Of a stretch of DNA of 64,000 bases, positions 47,289-60,165 are shown in pieces (positions within the stretch are counted from its first letter, which is position 1; every line of letters starts with the position of its first letter). The position numbers and the translations under genes are program-made. The notes beneath the pieces are model-generated. The model was not told the origin of the DNA. It did no database searches and worked only from the letters and a program-made list of their open reading frames with translations. Source of the stretch: Elysia chlorotica (Eukaryota; Mollusca; Gastropoda; Plakobranchidae); assembly GCA_003991915.1 (NCBI GenBank), contig RQTK01000917.1, positions 44,003 through 108,002 of the forward strand, given 5' to 3'.

Positions 47289-49090
47289 ATGTCGTCTGGA
47301 TCAGAAGGAATGCAGAAAATGCTTCCAGAAGCCCACCCAAGAAAAAAACACCCTTTGCACCCTCTGTGTGCTAAAACAGCCTTCAGTTGCAATAAACTGT
47401 TCCTATTCATCTACGCCCTCATATTCCTGGTGAGTGTGACCATTAGGCCTAAACACACAGATCTTTAGTTTTAGATTGTATCTCTAAAAATTATTTTCAG
47501 CGGTTGGTCATCTATTGGTCACCGTTTTAAACTAAATCACAAAATAAACTGATTGTTTCGCCGCATATTCTTTACAAAGATATTTTGATCAGAAAGTTTA
47601 AAACTTTAATTATGCACCATGAAGAGATTTAAGAAAGTTGTAAATGCCCAAGAAAGTCTTTACAAAGACTTATATTTATTATAGAAAAAAAAAAAGATTC
47701 AAAATATGTGGAATTTACAAGGTACCAGTAGTAGTATTTTACTTTATGGTGGAAAAATTGTATTTAAAAAAAAGCATTAGATTTAGATTAAGGTGTGAAA
47801 TCTTGCTATAAATGAGAACAACTTTTATTTTTACTCGTCCAATAAAGCCTAAAGAACCATTTTTAAAGAAATTTAGAACGCCACAACAATTTATTGATGA
47901 AAACAATGAAAGAAAATTAACAGATAATGTTTATGAAAACTTTGTTTTAATGGCGGCACTGTAGTTTATGACTGGAACATGAATAGTATTATTACTATTA
48001 AAATGTACACTACTTTGTCTGTGGGCATGTTAAAAATGTGTGACTTATTTAAAGTTGAAAATTAATTTATATTGGTGATTGAAGGACCATTTTTGATTAC
48101 ATTCTTTCAACTATAGATGTATGTACGTAAGTAAAACCCAAGTTACAATTTTTCCCATTTATTTTCTCAGTTTGTGGGTATCGTCCTGATGGCCATCGGA
48201 ACTCTGGTGGAGCTCCACCGCAGCAGGATAGAACCCATCAACAACCGCCTGGCTGTGCCAACCGCCCTCGTCATCTTCGTTGGGCTTGCCATCGCAGTCA
48301 ATGCATTGGTTGGCATGATCGGCACAGTTATGGAGAAACCCTGCCTCCTCAAAGTGGTAAGGTCTTGAAAGTTGTTATCAATCGCCATGAGGATCCTTTT
48401 TAAAAAATTGATTCGTACATTTTCAACATCGCTGAATTCAACTATGCGATCAGTTTTTTAATTGCTTTGCATTTATGCCTCTTTTACTCAGTCAAAAGAC
48501 AACGTACACTGTACATTTTATTGTCATGGGGAATGGCCAAATAGGCGGATTTGGGGTCGTACAATATATGTGGGCTAGGATCTATTCACGAAGATTGAAC
48601 GTGAGGTGTACGTTGTATGTCAGGGATTAAATCCCAACCAATTTCCAGCTTACCATAATCAGTAAACGGGTCTAAAATGTTATCCATTGCAGTGAATACA
48701 TTGGTTGGCATGTTTGGTACGGTAAAAAGAACAACCTTACCTTCCCAAAGTAGTATACATTTATATATATATATAAAATTATTGTTATGATATAAGTTCT
48801 TTTGAATACCCTGTACAATAACAGTTATCTAACAAATTTCAAATTAAACGTTATGTTTTTATGCACCTCAAAATATTATCAAATTCTTTTCTTTATCAAG
48901 GGTCACAATGTAAAAAAAAAATTAACTATCATACATTCTTTTTATATAACTCCTTATTTTGTATTGCGTCCATCCCATAATTTTTTTTTCTACTCCTGTC
49001 ATGTGTTACTTTCAGTTCCTGGTTGTCACCGTCCTGTGTTTTCTGCTCCAAGTGGCCATTGGAATTATCGCTTTTATCTTCAGAGAAGAG
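47289..49090 (+). CDS. Tetraspanin family protein, 5' exons only (partial)
   Basis: Three exons, 47289-47429, 48171-48356 and 49016-49090, join in phase 0 and encode 134 residues. A cytosolic tail (1-36) is followed by TM1 (about 37-60), a short extracellular loop HRSRIEPINNRLAVPT, TM2 (about 79-100) with GMIGTVMEKPCLL, and TM3 (about 110-131) ending FIFREE. This order, the Gly-rich TM2 end with a Cys before a Leu-Leu pair, and the charged residues after TM3 are typical of tetraspanins, which organise membrane microdomains. The large extracellular loop with its CCG motif and TM4 were not found downstream. The 39-N gap at 50644 and long introns may explain this; they may also lie beyond 64000. 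Subfamily not assigned. The start is the first ATG in frame. Confidence 0.85.
48689..48752 (+). pseudogene. Decayed partial copy of tetraspanin exon 2
   Basis: GCAGTGAATACATTGGTTGG and the following bases to CCAAAGTAG resemble the end of exon 2 (48295-48356), but with deletions that remove the frame and change the donor from GTGGTAAG to GTAGTATA. The copy lies in intron 2 and appears to be the remnant of a local duplication. Confidence 0.75.
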
Positions 49091-49386
49091 GTAAGGGCCA
49101 AACTTAATAGGTTCAGATTGTTTGCTCCATAGTCCATGTGTGTTAATAACTGGATATTTTTCTTAAAAGCTGAATGTTATTATTTACTTTGTAAACGTTT
49201 CTTCCTCTGTCTCTCTTTCTCCTTTTCTCCCTTCCTCTTTACTCCCTCCCTCCCTTTTTTAATACTGTTGTAAATCCCTAATGCCTCGCTGTCATAGCCT
49301 CTTTTTTCATTTTGAGTCTCTCTTTTTTCTCTCTACTAATTTTTGTCTTTCTTTTTGTCTATCAGTTTATGTAGCATACCTCACTC

Positions 49387-49388
<2 letters not shown>

Positions 49389-49448
<60 letters not shown>
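49389..49448 (+). repeat. (CT)n microsatellite after tetraspanin exon 3
   Basis: Pure CT run, probably in intron 3 of the tetraspanin gene. Confidence 0.93.
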
Positions 49449-49450
<2 letters not shown>

Positions 49451-50643
49451 AATCCAGTTTTTGCCTATCTAGTTACAGTTTTTGACCTGTCCTAGCTTCA
49501 GCACTAAGGATATCATTAGCTCATAGAATCTCTGGCTTGGTGTTGACTCTTGTCTTTGTTTGTGAGAAATTTCATTCTGTTTGTAAGACAATGGGGTTTA
49601 GAAAATTTTATCGAGAGAGTCAGAGAGAGAGAGGGGCAGACAGACATACAGAGATAGAAACAGGTTCTGAGAGAGAAAGAGAGACCAAGAATATGCAAGA
49701 GGTGTGGAGCCTATACAAGGATCCATTACTCATCCAAAATGTAAGAAGCATCAATCAAATTAAAACAACACCTGACATATCAACTCAAGGTGATGTAACT
49801 CTTGTTAAGGACACCAAATACTCCCCATGTTAGATTTTTTTTAATGCCCTGTCCCAACCCTCTCTCTCTCTTTTTTCTTTCTCTCTCTCTCTATTTTTTT
49901 TTCTCTCTCCATCTCTCTCTAACTCTCTCTTTCTCTCTCTCTAACTCTCTCTCTCTCTCACACACACTCTCACACATACACAACATGAACCTCACTATTA
50001 AGACCGTGATCAAATCTCAGAGAACCAGATTGTGTTCTGGAGTTTGTAGAGTGGAGGAGCATTTTAAGTTTTATAAGACCTGCTACTGATTTGTCAGAGA
50101 CGCCCTGGTAACCACGTCAGCAATTGGTTAAGATCGACCCATCCAAAAACACTATGTCTACAACTGAGCCAAAACTTATGCAAATTAATGTATTAAGTTT
50201 GCTCTCTCTAAAAACAGCACAGCAATTCCAGTTTTTAGAGCCAGTTGTACAGCCGATTAAAATTTTGTTGAAACTGATTCATTGAGAAGAAATCCCAACT
50301 TCAAATTTTTCTCCTGCAAAAATAAAAGTAAGGAAATTTGATTTACACGTATTTAGAGCTGGGCGTTGGAACTCTCCAAGAGACAGCCTAGTCTCAGAGG
50401 ATGGTCCGCGCGTAAGGAGGAAACGAACAAACCAAACCAAAGCAATAAGTTCCTCTTCTGGAAGCAAAACGCACTCGGAATTTATTCAATCGATTTTCTA
50501 ATTTGCCCGCCAGAGACCCGAGTTCAAAGCAATCGTTTTGTCACTGTTAGTGTTAATGTTAGCTGTAGGCCCTCGGCTAGGTGGTAAATTTACACAAGTC
50601 CGCCGGCAGATACTGTTTGTGTGTGCGTGTGTCAGGAGGGGGG

Positions 50644-50682
50644 NNNNNNNNNNNNNNNNNNNNNNNNNNNNNNNNNNNNNNN
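50644..50682. other. Assembly gap (39 N)
   Basis: A run of 39 N directly after a G-rich stretch; the true gap size is unknown and could hide sequence of the tetraspanin gene. Confidence 1.
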
Positions 50683-50939
50683 CCGAGTCAATGGTAATTT
50701 AAAGTTTTATAGGATTTACCACTGGTTTGCTTGTGTTATGTGTTATTAGATTGTTATCCTCTTGTCGTTGTAGCAAAAGGATTTTGGAATTCATATACTG
50801 GAATTTTTTTACTGTGTTGTACCTTAGTTGGAAGCAATCCTGTTGTCACTGTTCCTGTTTATGTTGGCATTAGTCCTACGGCTAGATGGAACATTCACCG
50901 ACTCTGTGTAGATAAGAAGGACATGCTCTGGCCCTGGCA

Positions 50940-51330
50940 AATGCTGGGGTCGCGTCCGGTAGGCAGATCTTCTGAACGGACTGGACTAACTGGCTGGGTC
51001 GGTGTCAGTATAGGGTGACCAGCTGAGACAGAACTCCTGGCTGCACGTAAAATTGTACAATCTTAGTCTTGAGTCCTTTCCGCGACAGGTGCCGATAGAT
51101 GCATGCACAGTCTCAAGTGTGAAGTCCTTGGTTCGAAAACCATGATTGGACAAACATTTATTTGTCTGAATTTGTCCCGTACTGTTTTGGTTGGTGTGAG
51201 TTATTATGATGTGACTGACTGAGAAATGAATCATTGTCTCCCCGCTCTATCTCATGTGGAAATAAATGAAATTGTCATACGCTTATCTTGGGACCCGTCA
51301 GCGAGAAAGCTTGTTGCTGACAGTGGACTG
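50940..51330 (+). mobile_element. Two degenerate SINE copies in tandem
   Basis: CTGGCTGGGTCGGTGTCAGT with GTGACCAGCTGAGACAG occurs near 50988-51030, and a second copy with GGTTGGTGTGAG, GACTGACTGAGAAATGA and AAATTGTCATACGC occurs about 51185-51280. Confidence 0.65.
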
Positions 51331-51764
51331 TAAGATTGGTCAGTGGTTCTTAAGGCGTCCGTCTTAGAACTAGAAGGGGCGTATCCAGTAGACTGAACAC
51401 CCGACTGGTGTGACAAAAATCAAGCCCTGCCATTATTATTGGCCGTGGCGAAACGATCGGCTCGTTTCTTTTTTCAAATTGTGAAAGGGGCCGAGAAAGC
51501 TTAGTCTTCGGTTTAAAAATGCATAGAAATGGTCTCGAACAATGTTAAGTTCACTTTTCCTCCAATGGTGAAAGTGTTCAAAAACAAAACGAAGAAATGC
51601 TTGCAGAAATAAATATTTGCGTTAAATTTTTAGAGCCAGATGAATGTAAGAATAGAGTTTAGCTCCGAAGTGTCATAGCTAGTGGCGACTTTATTGCCGA
51701 TGTGTGTCTATGTGTGGCATCTCGTAAAAATAATCGACGTTAGTGTTGGGAGACGTTGATGGAG

Positions 51765-51850
51765 TGGGGCGCCTGGTGGCGCGATCGCTTAGTGCCCAAG
51801 ACTAACACAGTAACAGCGCCAAAACCGCGGTTCCAATCTCTATTTGTGCT
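51765..51850 (+). mobile_element. tRNA-like SINE head
   Basis: GGCGCCTGGTGGCGCGATCG and, 40 bases on, GCGGTTCCAATCTC look like box A and box B of a tRNA. No usable cloverleaf was checked and no SINE body follows clearly. Confidence 0.45.
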
Positions 51851-52645
51851 CCCGAATTTAAAAAACTTGAGGGCTGTTGAAAAATACATGTACCCCTTTT
51901 TAAACTTGGGCTCTATAACCGTATAGGGAGGGTCCTCCTTGGTAAAAAAAAATAGATGAAAGGCTAGGAAAGAGTTCCACATTTTCGGATCATAACATAA
52001 TTATTCAGCGCATTGCACCCATGTCACTGTGGTCTAAACGGACGCAAGGAGCTAAGAATCTAGATCGCAAATTTTACAGTGAGTCGATAGTTCTCTATGG
52101 TGCAGCAAGCATATTTATTCGTCAGAGGCTAACCTTGGGACCCGTCACCGTGATGAAGCTTGCGGAGAGTTCCGCTTTCTTCACCGAGACAAGCAATATT
52201 CAGTCCTTGGCAGCCATGCCACTGTGACGATCAAACGAGGTTCGGGGTTTGATGCTGACTTGCTGTGACAAGGAGCGGGGGCTTCTCCTTATCGATTTGC
52301 CATAAAGACATTCCGAGTCAGAGTCAAGGCCGAGTCGGCCAGCGCGGGCAGCGGTGATTAGAGATGGGGGAAGGAGAGGGCGGGGGGGGCTATGAGGTGG
52401 AGAGAGAGAGAGACAAAAGGAGACAGGGAGAGAGAGAGGAGAGAGAGGGACAAAAGGAGACAGGGAGAGAGAGAGAGAGATCGAGAGAAGAGAGAGATAG
52501 AGAGAGAGACGGGAGTGTTTGTATTAGCTTGTATGAAATTACATGTAATTTGATTATGCCAAAATGGATGATGTTTTGGCAGTCTCACAGAGAACAAAAA
52601 GCCAATGAGTTTGTGGTCTGAAGATGGATAAAGCTATATATACAA

Positions 52646-53128
52646 TGGTGGCGAGGTGGTTCAACGATAGCGCGTGCGTCTTCTAATCCGGAGATTCCTG
52701 ATTCAATCTCCTTGTTCCTTATTGGTTAAATCGGTGTCCTTATGACGTAACACATCTGAACTAAGTTTCTAGTATCCCCACTCTGTCTCTGTGTTACAGT
52801 ACGTTGAATTGTCAGACGTTAATCTCGGGACGCGTTAGCTGGTAGATATGGACGCAAACGGACATATGTTAAGAAACCAACAAAAGCTAGCACCTATACC
52901 TAACAAGTAACTTCTAATCCGGAGATTTCCGATTCAATCTCCTTGTCCCTTATTTGTTGAATTGGTGTCACTATGACGTAACCCATACGAAACTAAGTTT
53001 CTAGTATCCCCACTATGTCTCTGTGTTACAGTACGTTAAATTGTCAGACTTTAGTCTCTGGACGTGTCCGCGCTACAAGTTAGCTGGTAGATATGGACGC
53101 AAACGGATATATGTTAAGAAACCAAAAA
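52646..53128 (+). mobile_element. Two tandem SINE copies, second without its tRNA head
   Basis: The first copy starts with GGCGAGGTGGTTCAACGATA and continues to ATATGTTAAGAAACC near 52880. The second begins at 52913 inside the head (CTTCTAATCCGGAGATT) and has the same body and tail. The two differ by few bases, indicating recent local duplication. Confidence 0.75.
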
Positions 53129-53359
53129 AGTTATATCTACCATCCTATAAAGCCTAGCAAGATTCTATACCATCCTACAAAGCCAAACAAGAATCTACAC
53201 CATCCTTAGAACCCAGAAGCAGCACAAATGAGCACCAAGTGACGCTCGGGCTGCGGACTTGATGAAATATTCAGAATTAATATGGCCTGGGGAGCCCTGC
53301 TTAGTAAGACGTGAAGATTCAAAGTTAGAGCCGGATTACAGCTCTCGGGTTTGGGATTC

Positions 53360-53590
53360 GATAGTTCGGGCCGCGTCGATAGTGTTGCCTGTTTTATATG
53401 TGTTTAGTTCGATAGTTCGGTCTGCGTCGATAGTGTTGCCTGTTTTATATGTGTTTAGTTCGATAAGCGAAAATTCACAGTTAGAGCCGGGTTTGGGTTT
53501 CGATAGTTCGATCCGTGTCGATAGTGGTGCTTGTTATATTTATAGTTAGTTCGATATTTCGGTCTGAGTCGATAGTGGTGCTTTTTATAT
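53360..53590 (+). repeat. GATAGTTCGG/GTCGATAGTG tandem repeat, four copies
   Basis: Units start at about 53360, 53411, 53502 and 53552, each with GATA-TTCGG, GTCGATAGTG(T/G)TGC and TTTATAT. The third is preceded by a repeat of TTAGAGCCGGGTTTGGG-like flank, so the array grew in two steps. Confidence 0.85.
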
Positions 53591-54254
53591 TCGTGATTAA
53601 CTAGTGTTGACCAAAACCATCGGGTCAGTCCTAACAGTGGCCATAATTTGCCTTTGAGTTGTGTCTGTGTGTGTCTTTCTATTTTGTAATACGTAGTTGT
53701 ATATGCTATCTTTATTGGCAGTCTTTAAAAGCCGAACTTAAATAAGGTGAGACATTTTTTTTATACATAGAGATATGTTTATCCTACACATTGAAAGAAA
53801 CACGTTGCTGGCAGATGTTGTTGCTTTTATTTATGTATATAAAAAGTAGAACAAGTAGAACAGCAATTGAGGTCTTCAATATGATTGCATGACATTGTAA
53901 AAGTAGGTTATTGAAATGTCGAAAAAAGATGCAGGTATACTCATGAGCAATTATGGAAAATAGCAGATTTCTATCCACATCAAAACGTATCACCCTAAAG
54001 ACAATCTGAATTTTTTTTTTAAGATGTTAGATATTAAGCTTTGTCGTGACTGAATTTGAACTCATTTTGGAGTCGAGACGACCAACTGTGTGAGTGTGAC
54101 AATGGAAATTAACCTTTGTCAAAGAAAATAAAGCTCCCTCTCTCTCAGTTGAACGTCACTTAGGGTTTGAAGGTAGATCATTTAGCGACGGGTATCAGTT
54201 ATTTGACCACTCGTGCACACATACTGAAACTGATTCAGCCAGTTAGATAAAAAA

Positions 54255-54336
54255 TGCGTCGCTCAGAGCGGAGATCAAACCCGAAACATTTCAATTAGAA
54301 GTCAGACGCTCTAGCCTTCGCCACTGCGCCCCATTG
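54255..54336 (-). mobile_element. tRNA-like SINE head fragment
   Basis: The minus strand reads GGGGCGCAGTGGCGAAGGCT and then TCGGGTTTGATCTCC, resembling boxes A and B. Body not seen. Confidence 0.4.
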
Positions 54337-54426
54337 TTACCGTGGAACATAATTCTGCTAGAGCATGGTTTGACGGAGTCAATTAGCGTGATGGTGATAT
54401 TGGCGCTGTCGCACATATACCAGCAG

Positions 54427-54433
54427 GAGAGAG

Positions 54434-54519
<86 letters not shown>

Positions 54520-54530
54520 AGAGAGAAAGA
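54427..54530 (+). repeat. (GA)n microsatellite
   Basis: Interrupted GA run of about 100 bases. Confidence 0.93.
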
Positions 54531-55014
54531 AATGAGTGAAGCCAGGCAAAGTGCGTGGTGTTCACAGCATGTCATGTGCCAAGTTTGATTAAGGTTAATA
54601 TGTAGAACGTTATAAGGTCTCTTGTGAGAGGCCTCTATCGGTGGACAATAGACTGGCGTGGTATGTCGGGGAAATGCTATAATATATCCTGATGCATGTA
54701 CTGTATATACCTAAAAGGGAGGGACAGCCATGATGTCACCATTTTTTAACCGTTTGATCAACTGTACTTAGGCTTAGAGAACTCGCCAACCCAATGGGTT
54801 TTTTAAGGTTCAAGTTTTAACCGCTCTCTTTTTAGCTGACTCTAGCACACCGATTGTTACTCATTCTATATACAACAATCTTTGAATTCCATTCAAAAGT
54901 ATCGACAACTTGATAGAATCTTTCTCTTCTTGGATGACATGTCTCTTGTGGGTTAAACTGTGCGCTCTGGATTTAACGTCCAAGTAGAAGAAAATGGGGA
55001 AGGATAAAAGAATT

Positions 55015-55470
55015 AAAAGATAATTTCTAACCCGGTTTGATTATAGTGAGACCGCATTCTTTGCCATCTGGAGATGTTGGCCCTGTACAAGGTTACACAC
55101 AGTTTACGCGTGAACGTAGACCGATGGCGGGCTGTGCTGTGTGACAGTAACTGTTGTGACAGAGCTGCCGACCCCAGGGACTGATCAAACGGTACTTTTT
55201 TGTTTGTTTCTGTTTTGTTTTTGACAAATAAATGTGACAAAGCGTGTTCGCTTGGCACTCTTGATTTGGCGTTCGAGTAGAGGAAGATGGGGAAGCATAC
55301 AAGGTTATTTCTAATATTGTTCAGTTTATAGAATTTACAATGAGGCTGCATTGTTTGGCGATTTGAGGATACAAGGTTACACAAAATATCCGCGTGACTA
55401 TAGACCGATGGCCGGCGCGTGCTGTGTGACAGTAAACGCTATACAGCAGATCTGCCGACCCAACGAGCCT
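55015..55470 (+). repeat. Two diverged copies of an approximately 190-bp segment
   Basis: ACAAGGTTACACA, AGACCGATGG and GCTGTGTGACAGTAA followed by CTGCCGACCC occur in the same order in 55090-55175 and 55370-55462, with matching flanks. Confidence 0.75.
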
Positions 55471-56195
55471 CCAAAGTTTCCCTTAAGCCAAAAAAGTGTA
55501 AAAAGCGCATTAAAACGTTACGCCTTGTTAGCGCACTGTTGGCAGCAGGCCTGCTGTAATGGCCCCCTGCGTGTGTGGGGCCTGATCGATCTCTGTGCTG
55601 GGATGCGGGCGGCGGGCAGCGATGATCATCTCCATCTCCCGATCTTCCGCCTGTTTCATCTTGTCTGAGCCCGATTTCCCCCCGCCAGACTCAAACAGTA
55701 GGATCAAGCCCACACAAGCTCTGTTAATGTTATCAAACTCCCAGCTCTAGCTCTAGCCACGGCTGCTGGATTCTCTTTCTAGACCTTGGGCGCTGGGCGC
55801 TGATCGCGAGTCCTCGGATTTCGCGTAGCTGCCAAACAAGGCTCACTAGTTTCTTTTTGCTTAAAAGTAGGCCTACCTTTTTATTATTGTTTTTTTTAAG
55901 TGGTGTATGGGCCAAAGCCCTTTTTCCGAATAAAATTCAAATCAATTGAACAAACGCTTCAAAAAGTAGAACTAGCATAGTGAAAAGATTTTTACACATC
56001 AAGAGTAAAAGTTATATACATGTATTCCTATTATTTTTGGCATCAGAGAGAGAAAGAGAGAGTATTTTCACGTTGAACATTTATAAAAGATCAAAGTTTG
56101 ATATTGTGGTTGCGAAATAAAAGTTGCGAAACGCAATTCGAAGATGTTCAATAGAACATCTCATTGTGCCTCTAACTGCGAGTTTTGGTTGATTT

Positions 56196-56428
56196 TGGTG
56201 GCTTTGGTAGTACATTGGCTTCCGACGCAAAAGGTCCCGTGTCCGAGTTCGAGCCCTGGCGCCCTACTGGTTGGGTCGGTGTCAATTTAATGTGACTGGC
56301 TGAGACAGGAGTCATGGTATCCCCGTCCTATCTTGTGTGTGGCAGCACATAAAATTGTCAGACGTTAGTCTTGGGGTTCTTCCACAATATAGCCTTTATA
56401 GTGCTGATGTTGGACGTTAAACCAACTC
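56196..56428 (+). mobile_element. tRNA-derived SINE
   Basis: Same head, body and GATGTTGGACGTTAAACC tail as the copy at 41716, with modest divergence. The head reads GGTAGTACATTGGCTTCCGA and box B GAGTTCGAGCCC. Confidence 0.85.
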
Positions 56429-57089
56429 AGCAACGGCTTTGTCTGATGTTTTTTTTTTTTTTTTTTTTTTTAAAACTTTGCTGCCAGTCGTTCCTAGCCA
56501 TTCAAACAAAAATTGCTAGGAGAAAGCCAGTCTCTCTCTTTCTTAGTTTGTCATCTCCCAAGCCCTAATGAGGTTCATATATGACGTAGCTATCAAAGTA
56601 TACAATTCTGGCAATAGAAAGTAAAAAAAAACAACATACAAGATATATAAATATAACCCTTTTGCTTGGGCAAGGTTGTAAGATCTGGATTCGGAATGCG
56701 GACAAATGTAGAGTGAAATGTGTCTACATGATTGTACAGTTTGGTCGTATGATATAAGAGCAATAAGAGAGTCCGTGCAAAATGTATTGTCCTCTTTTTC
56801 AAGGGTAAAGTTGGCAGCTCTGGGTTCGGGGTGCGGAAGAGTGGAGAAGGAAAACACGCAGATATATTGGTTTGTTTGGGGCCAACAGCGCCCTTGGGGT
56901 TTCCAGCAGTTTCTTTGTCCACTCACGCCGAGAGGTCCGCCTGGTTCTGAAGAGAGTCGCGGCTTGCATAGAGAGATGGACTGGTCCGGGGGGGTCGGTT
57001 GGGAGTGGGAGGGGCGATATTAACGATATTACACTGGATATTAGGTGATGTTGCCAGGCGGTTGAGATATAATTATGGTGTGTTGGACT

Positions 57090-57450
57090 TGGAAGGAGGG
57101 AGGTAGGCAGAGTGAGGGAGAGAGAGGGTAAGAGAGCGAGGGAGGGAGGGGGGATCAGAGAGATTGATGGAGAGCGTTGTAAGAGGAGTTGAGGGAGATG
57201 AGAAAAAGAAGAGACAGTTGGGAAAAGAATGAGAGAGATAGAGAGAGGGAGAAACAAAGAATGTAAGAGAAGAGTGAGACAGATACAGAGAAGTTGGCAA
57301 GAGAAGAGTGGGAAATGGTATATGAAAGAATGAGAAAGAGATGAGAAAGAGAGAGGGATAGAGAGAGATCGATAAAGAGCGTTGTAAGAGAGGTTGAGGG
57401 AGAGAGAAAGAGACAGACAGACAGACAGACAAACAGACACAGTGAGAGGG
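57090..57450 (+). repeat. Purine-rich GA tract
   Basis: About 360 bases are almost all A and G on the plus strand, with an internal near-repeat containing GAGCGTTGTAAGAG at about 57171 and 57377. Serine/leucine-rich minus-strand frames here are artefacts. Confidence 0.8.
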
Positions 57451-57612
57451 AGATAATTTTGGAGATGTTTGAGTTTCTGAACAGTATTTTCAGGTTCTCT
57501 CTCAACCCCCTAAATGTTAAGAGTTGTGGATGACTTGCAATAAGGGGCGGGTATAAGGGAAAAACGAGAAATCAATTATGCTGAGAACCAAAGACCAAGA
57601 AGTCAATTATTG

Positions 57613-57731
57613 TATGCGGCTTTTCTTTTGATTTCATCTCTGTGCGCCTAACGTGTCTGGATCCGAAAATATGTATGCGGCTTTTCCTTTGATTTCATCT
57701 CTGTGCGCCTAACGTGTCTGGATCCGAAAAT
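57613..57731 (+). repeat. 59-bp tandem duplication
   Basis: TGTATGCGGCTTTTC to GGATCCGAAAAT occurs twice back to back with one base difference noted. Confidence 0.9.
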
Positions 57732-59399
57732 CTGCAATTCATATTTCTGTTCAGAATTCATGAAAACCCTGACCAATCTCGGCAAAATAAACGTTGCCCT
57801 TGCAACTAACTCATGAAACATTTCCATTTTCTTCACTTTCTTTTCTTGTCTATTTTGTTTCCTTTTCTTCACTTTTTCTTCTTTTTTTTTCTATTTTGTT
57901 TCCTTTTCTTCACTTTTTATTGTTTTTGTTTTTCTTTTTTGTTTCCTTTCCTTTTGTATAGTCGACGGGGGAATTCCCGGTTTTCGGCGTGCATTGGTAA
58001 CCGTAACGTTGTGCTATGCCCCAATAAGTGAATAACATAGACATAATTATTGATGAAATCGCATACGTTGGATCTAACCCCCCCCCCCCCCTGTCTTCTT
58101 CTCTTCCGATCCTCCCTGTCTAACCTATACTATAGAGAAAGAGATGGATTGATAGACATAGTTATTTAGGGAAAGAGAGACATATAGGAAAAGATTAAAT
58201 ATATCTCTATTAATGTGTCCTGTAAATGCACATTGTGTGGTCCGTGTATGCAGCAATAAATACCATTTCAGGTTTGGTGATTACTGCAGCATACAGATCA
58301 CCATCAAGGCGACTCATTCTGGTAACAATGGTTGCATTATGATTCTTATTTTATGTTTCCTCTTCCCTACGAGTTAATGTAGCAACTCACTCGGTGTTTC
58401 AAGTACATGTACCCCATGTCGGTGTAAAAACAGACGAAAGTGTTGATTTTATAAAGCATCGTGTAGGCAGCTTTATTCATTCTCTATTACAAATATACCA
58501 TACTATTCTAGAAAAAAGCATTAGGAGATAGAGACAAGGAAAGAGACAGACAAACAAATATATTGAGAGAGAGAGAGAGAGAGAGAGATGCGGATCACTC
58601 ATGACAAATGGGAAGAAATGGAGACAGTGGTCAAAAGGAGATTAGCAACACACCCCCATTCATGTGAGAGATAGATAGAAATAGAGAGTGAAAGAGAGTG
58701 AGCGAGAGTGAAGAAAGAGAGAGACAAATAGAGATGGAGAGAGAGAGGGAGGAGGGGAAGCGTTTCCGGCCTACTGAGTGTGAGTGAGTGATTCAGAGAA
58801 AGAGACATTACTAGACAAATAAAACCCCATGTTCAGTGTTCAGTAGTAGTCGGAGCTAACACAATTACATTTATAATAGTTATAACTCCTACGAAGGGCA
58901 CCTTTTGATATAAGTGCTTGTCCCTCGGGTCACCCAAGTCACCCTGTCTCGCTGTCGCACTGGTTTAGTGCTAAGTGTTCGTTATGGACTCGTTTCAAGC
59001 AAACCTTGTGTGTCTGAACACCCCGCCCACATGCGCACATCCATTCCTTTAATCTATATCTATATAATCTTTCTCCCTCACACACATGCTCTCTCTCTCT
59101 CCCTCCCTCTCTCTCTCTATGTATGTAATAATGAGAGAGTGAAAGAGATAGAGAGAGAGTATAGAACCTGATATACGTAGAATGAAAAGAGTGAGAGAGT
59201 GTGAACGAGAGAGATATAAAATATATCCTTTCAACTCACCCTAACCTAACACCATTCTTGCTGACAACCGTTCACTATACAGACCCGCTCCCTATCTGGT
59301 GTGGGGATGTGCAGGCCTGTTGTCACTGGTCACATTAATGTCACTCTTTTCTGTTTCCGCTCTCATTCTGTTGCTATTTGGGTGTCACCTGTCTGTTTG

Positions 59400-59413
59400 T
59401 CTATCTGCCTCTC

Positions 59414-59458
<45 letters not shown>

Positions 59459-59585
59459 GTCTCTATCCCCCCGTACTGTCTTTGTGTCTCACCTCCTCCT
59501 AATGTTATTTGTCACCAACCATTTCGAGCATCTATTTTTGGATGTCATAGTAGTATATGTATATATCTCTGCCTTCCCTGAATCC

Positions 59586-59666
<81 letters not shown>

Positions 59667-59752
59667 GTCTCTATCCCCCCGTACTGTCTTTGTGTCTCAC
59701 CTCCTCCTAATGTTATTTGTCACCAACCATTTCGAGCATCTATTTTTGGTTG
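59400..59752 (+). repeat. CT array plus unique flank, duplicated
   Basis: A CT run followed by TTTCTGTCTGTCTCTATCCC and about 90 bases ending GAGCATCTATTTTTGG appears at about 59430-59540 and 59640-59750, nearly identical. Confidence 0.9.
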
Positions 59753-59794
59753 CTTCGCCTTTCCAAACACTCGGGAGTGATGCATACTGGTAGT

Positions 59795-60165
59795 AACTCA
59801 TAGACAGACTTGCACAAACATATTCGTAAGCAAAGACAGACATACCCATAAAAAAACAAACACAGACACTCATAGATAGATAAAAACCATAGATATATAA
59901 CTGGTATTTATACACATCTATGATAAAAACAGACATTATTCGAAGGTAAAGACAGACATGCTCAAACTGAAACAGAAAAGCAAAGACACTCAAGTAGACA
60001 TAATACGCATTGGCGAACAAACAGACAAAGGCTGTTATTCTCATCAGGACAGACAAACACAGACACTTATAGACATACAGACACAGACACTCGTAGACAG
60101 ACAAACACATTCACTATTGACAGAAAAACACAGACACTCATAGACAGACAGACACAGTCAGAGCC
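59795..60165 (+). repeat. GACAGACAAACACAGACACTC-like degenerate repeat
   Basis: ACAGACACTCATAGACAGACA-like units of about 22-30 bases recur through this stretch, with no coding potential apart from low-complexity minus-strand frames. Confidence 0.7.

Noticed and set aside
55351..55668. Frame with CWQQACCNGP, considered as the missing tetraspanin extracellular loop
   Set aside because: The motif reads CCN rather than CCG, no splice sites fit, there is no TM4, and the region is a diverged local duplication.
56799..57505. 213-codon and related minus-strand frames rich in Ser and Leu
   Set aside because: Opposite strand of a GA-rich purine tract.
58272..58322. Possible exon (acceptor TTTCAG, donor GTAACA)
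   Set aside because: Short, no match to Raptor or tetraspanin, weak donor.
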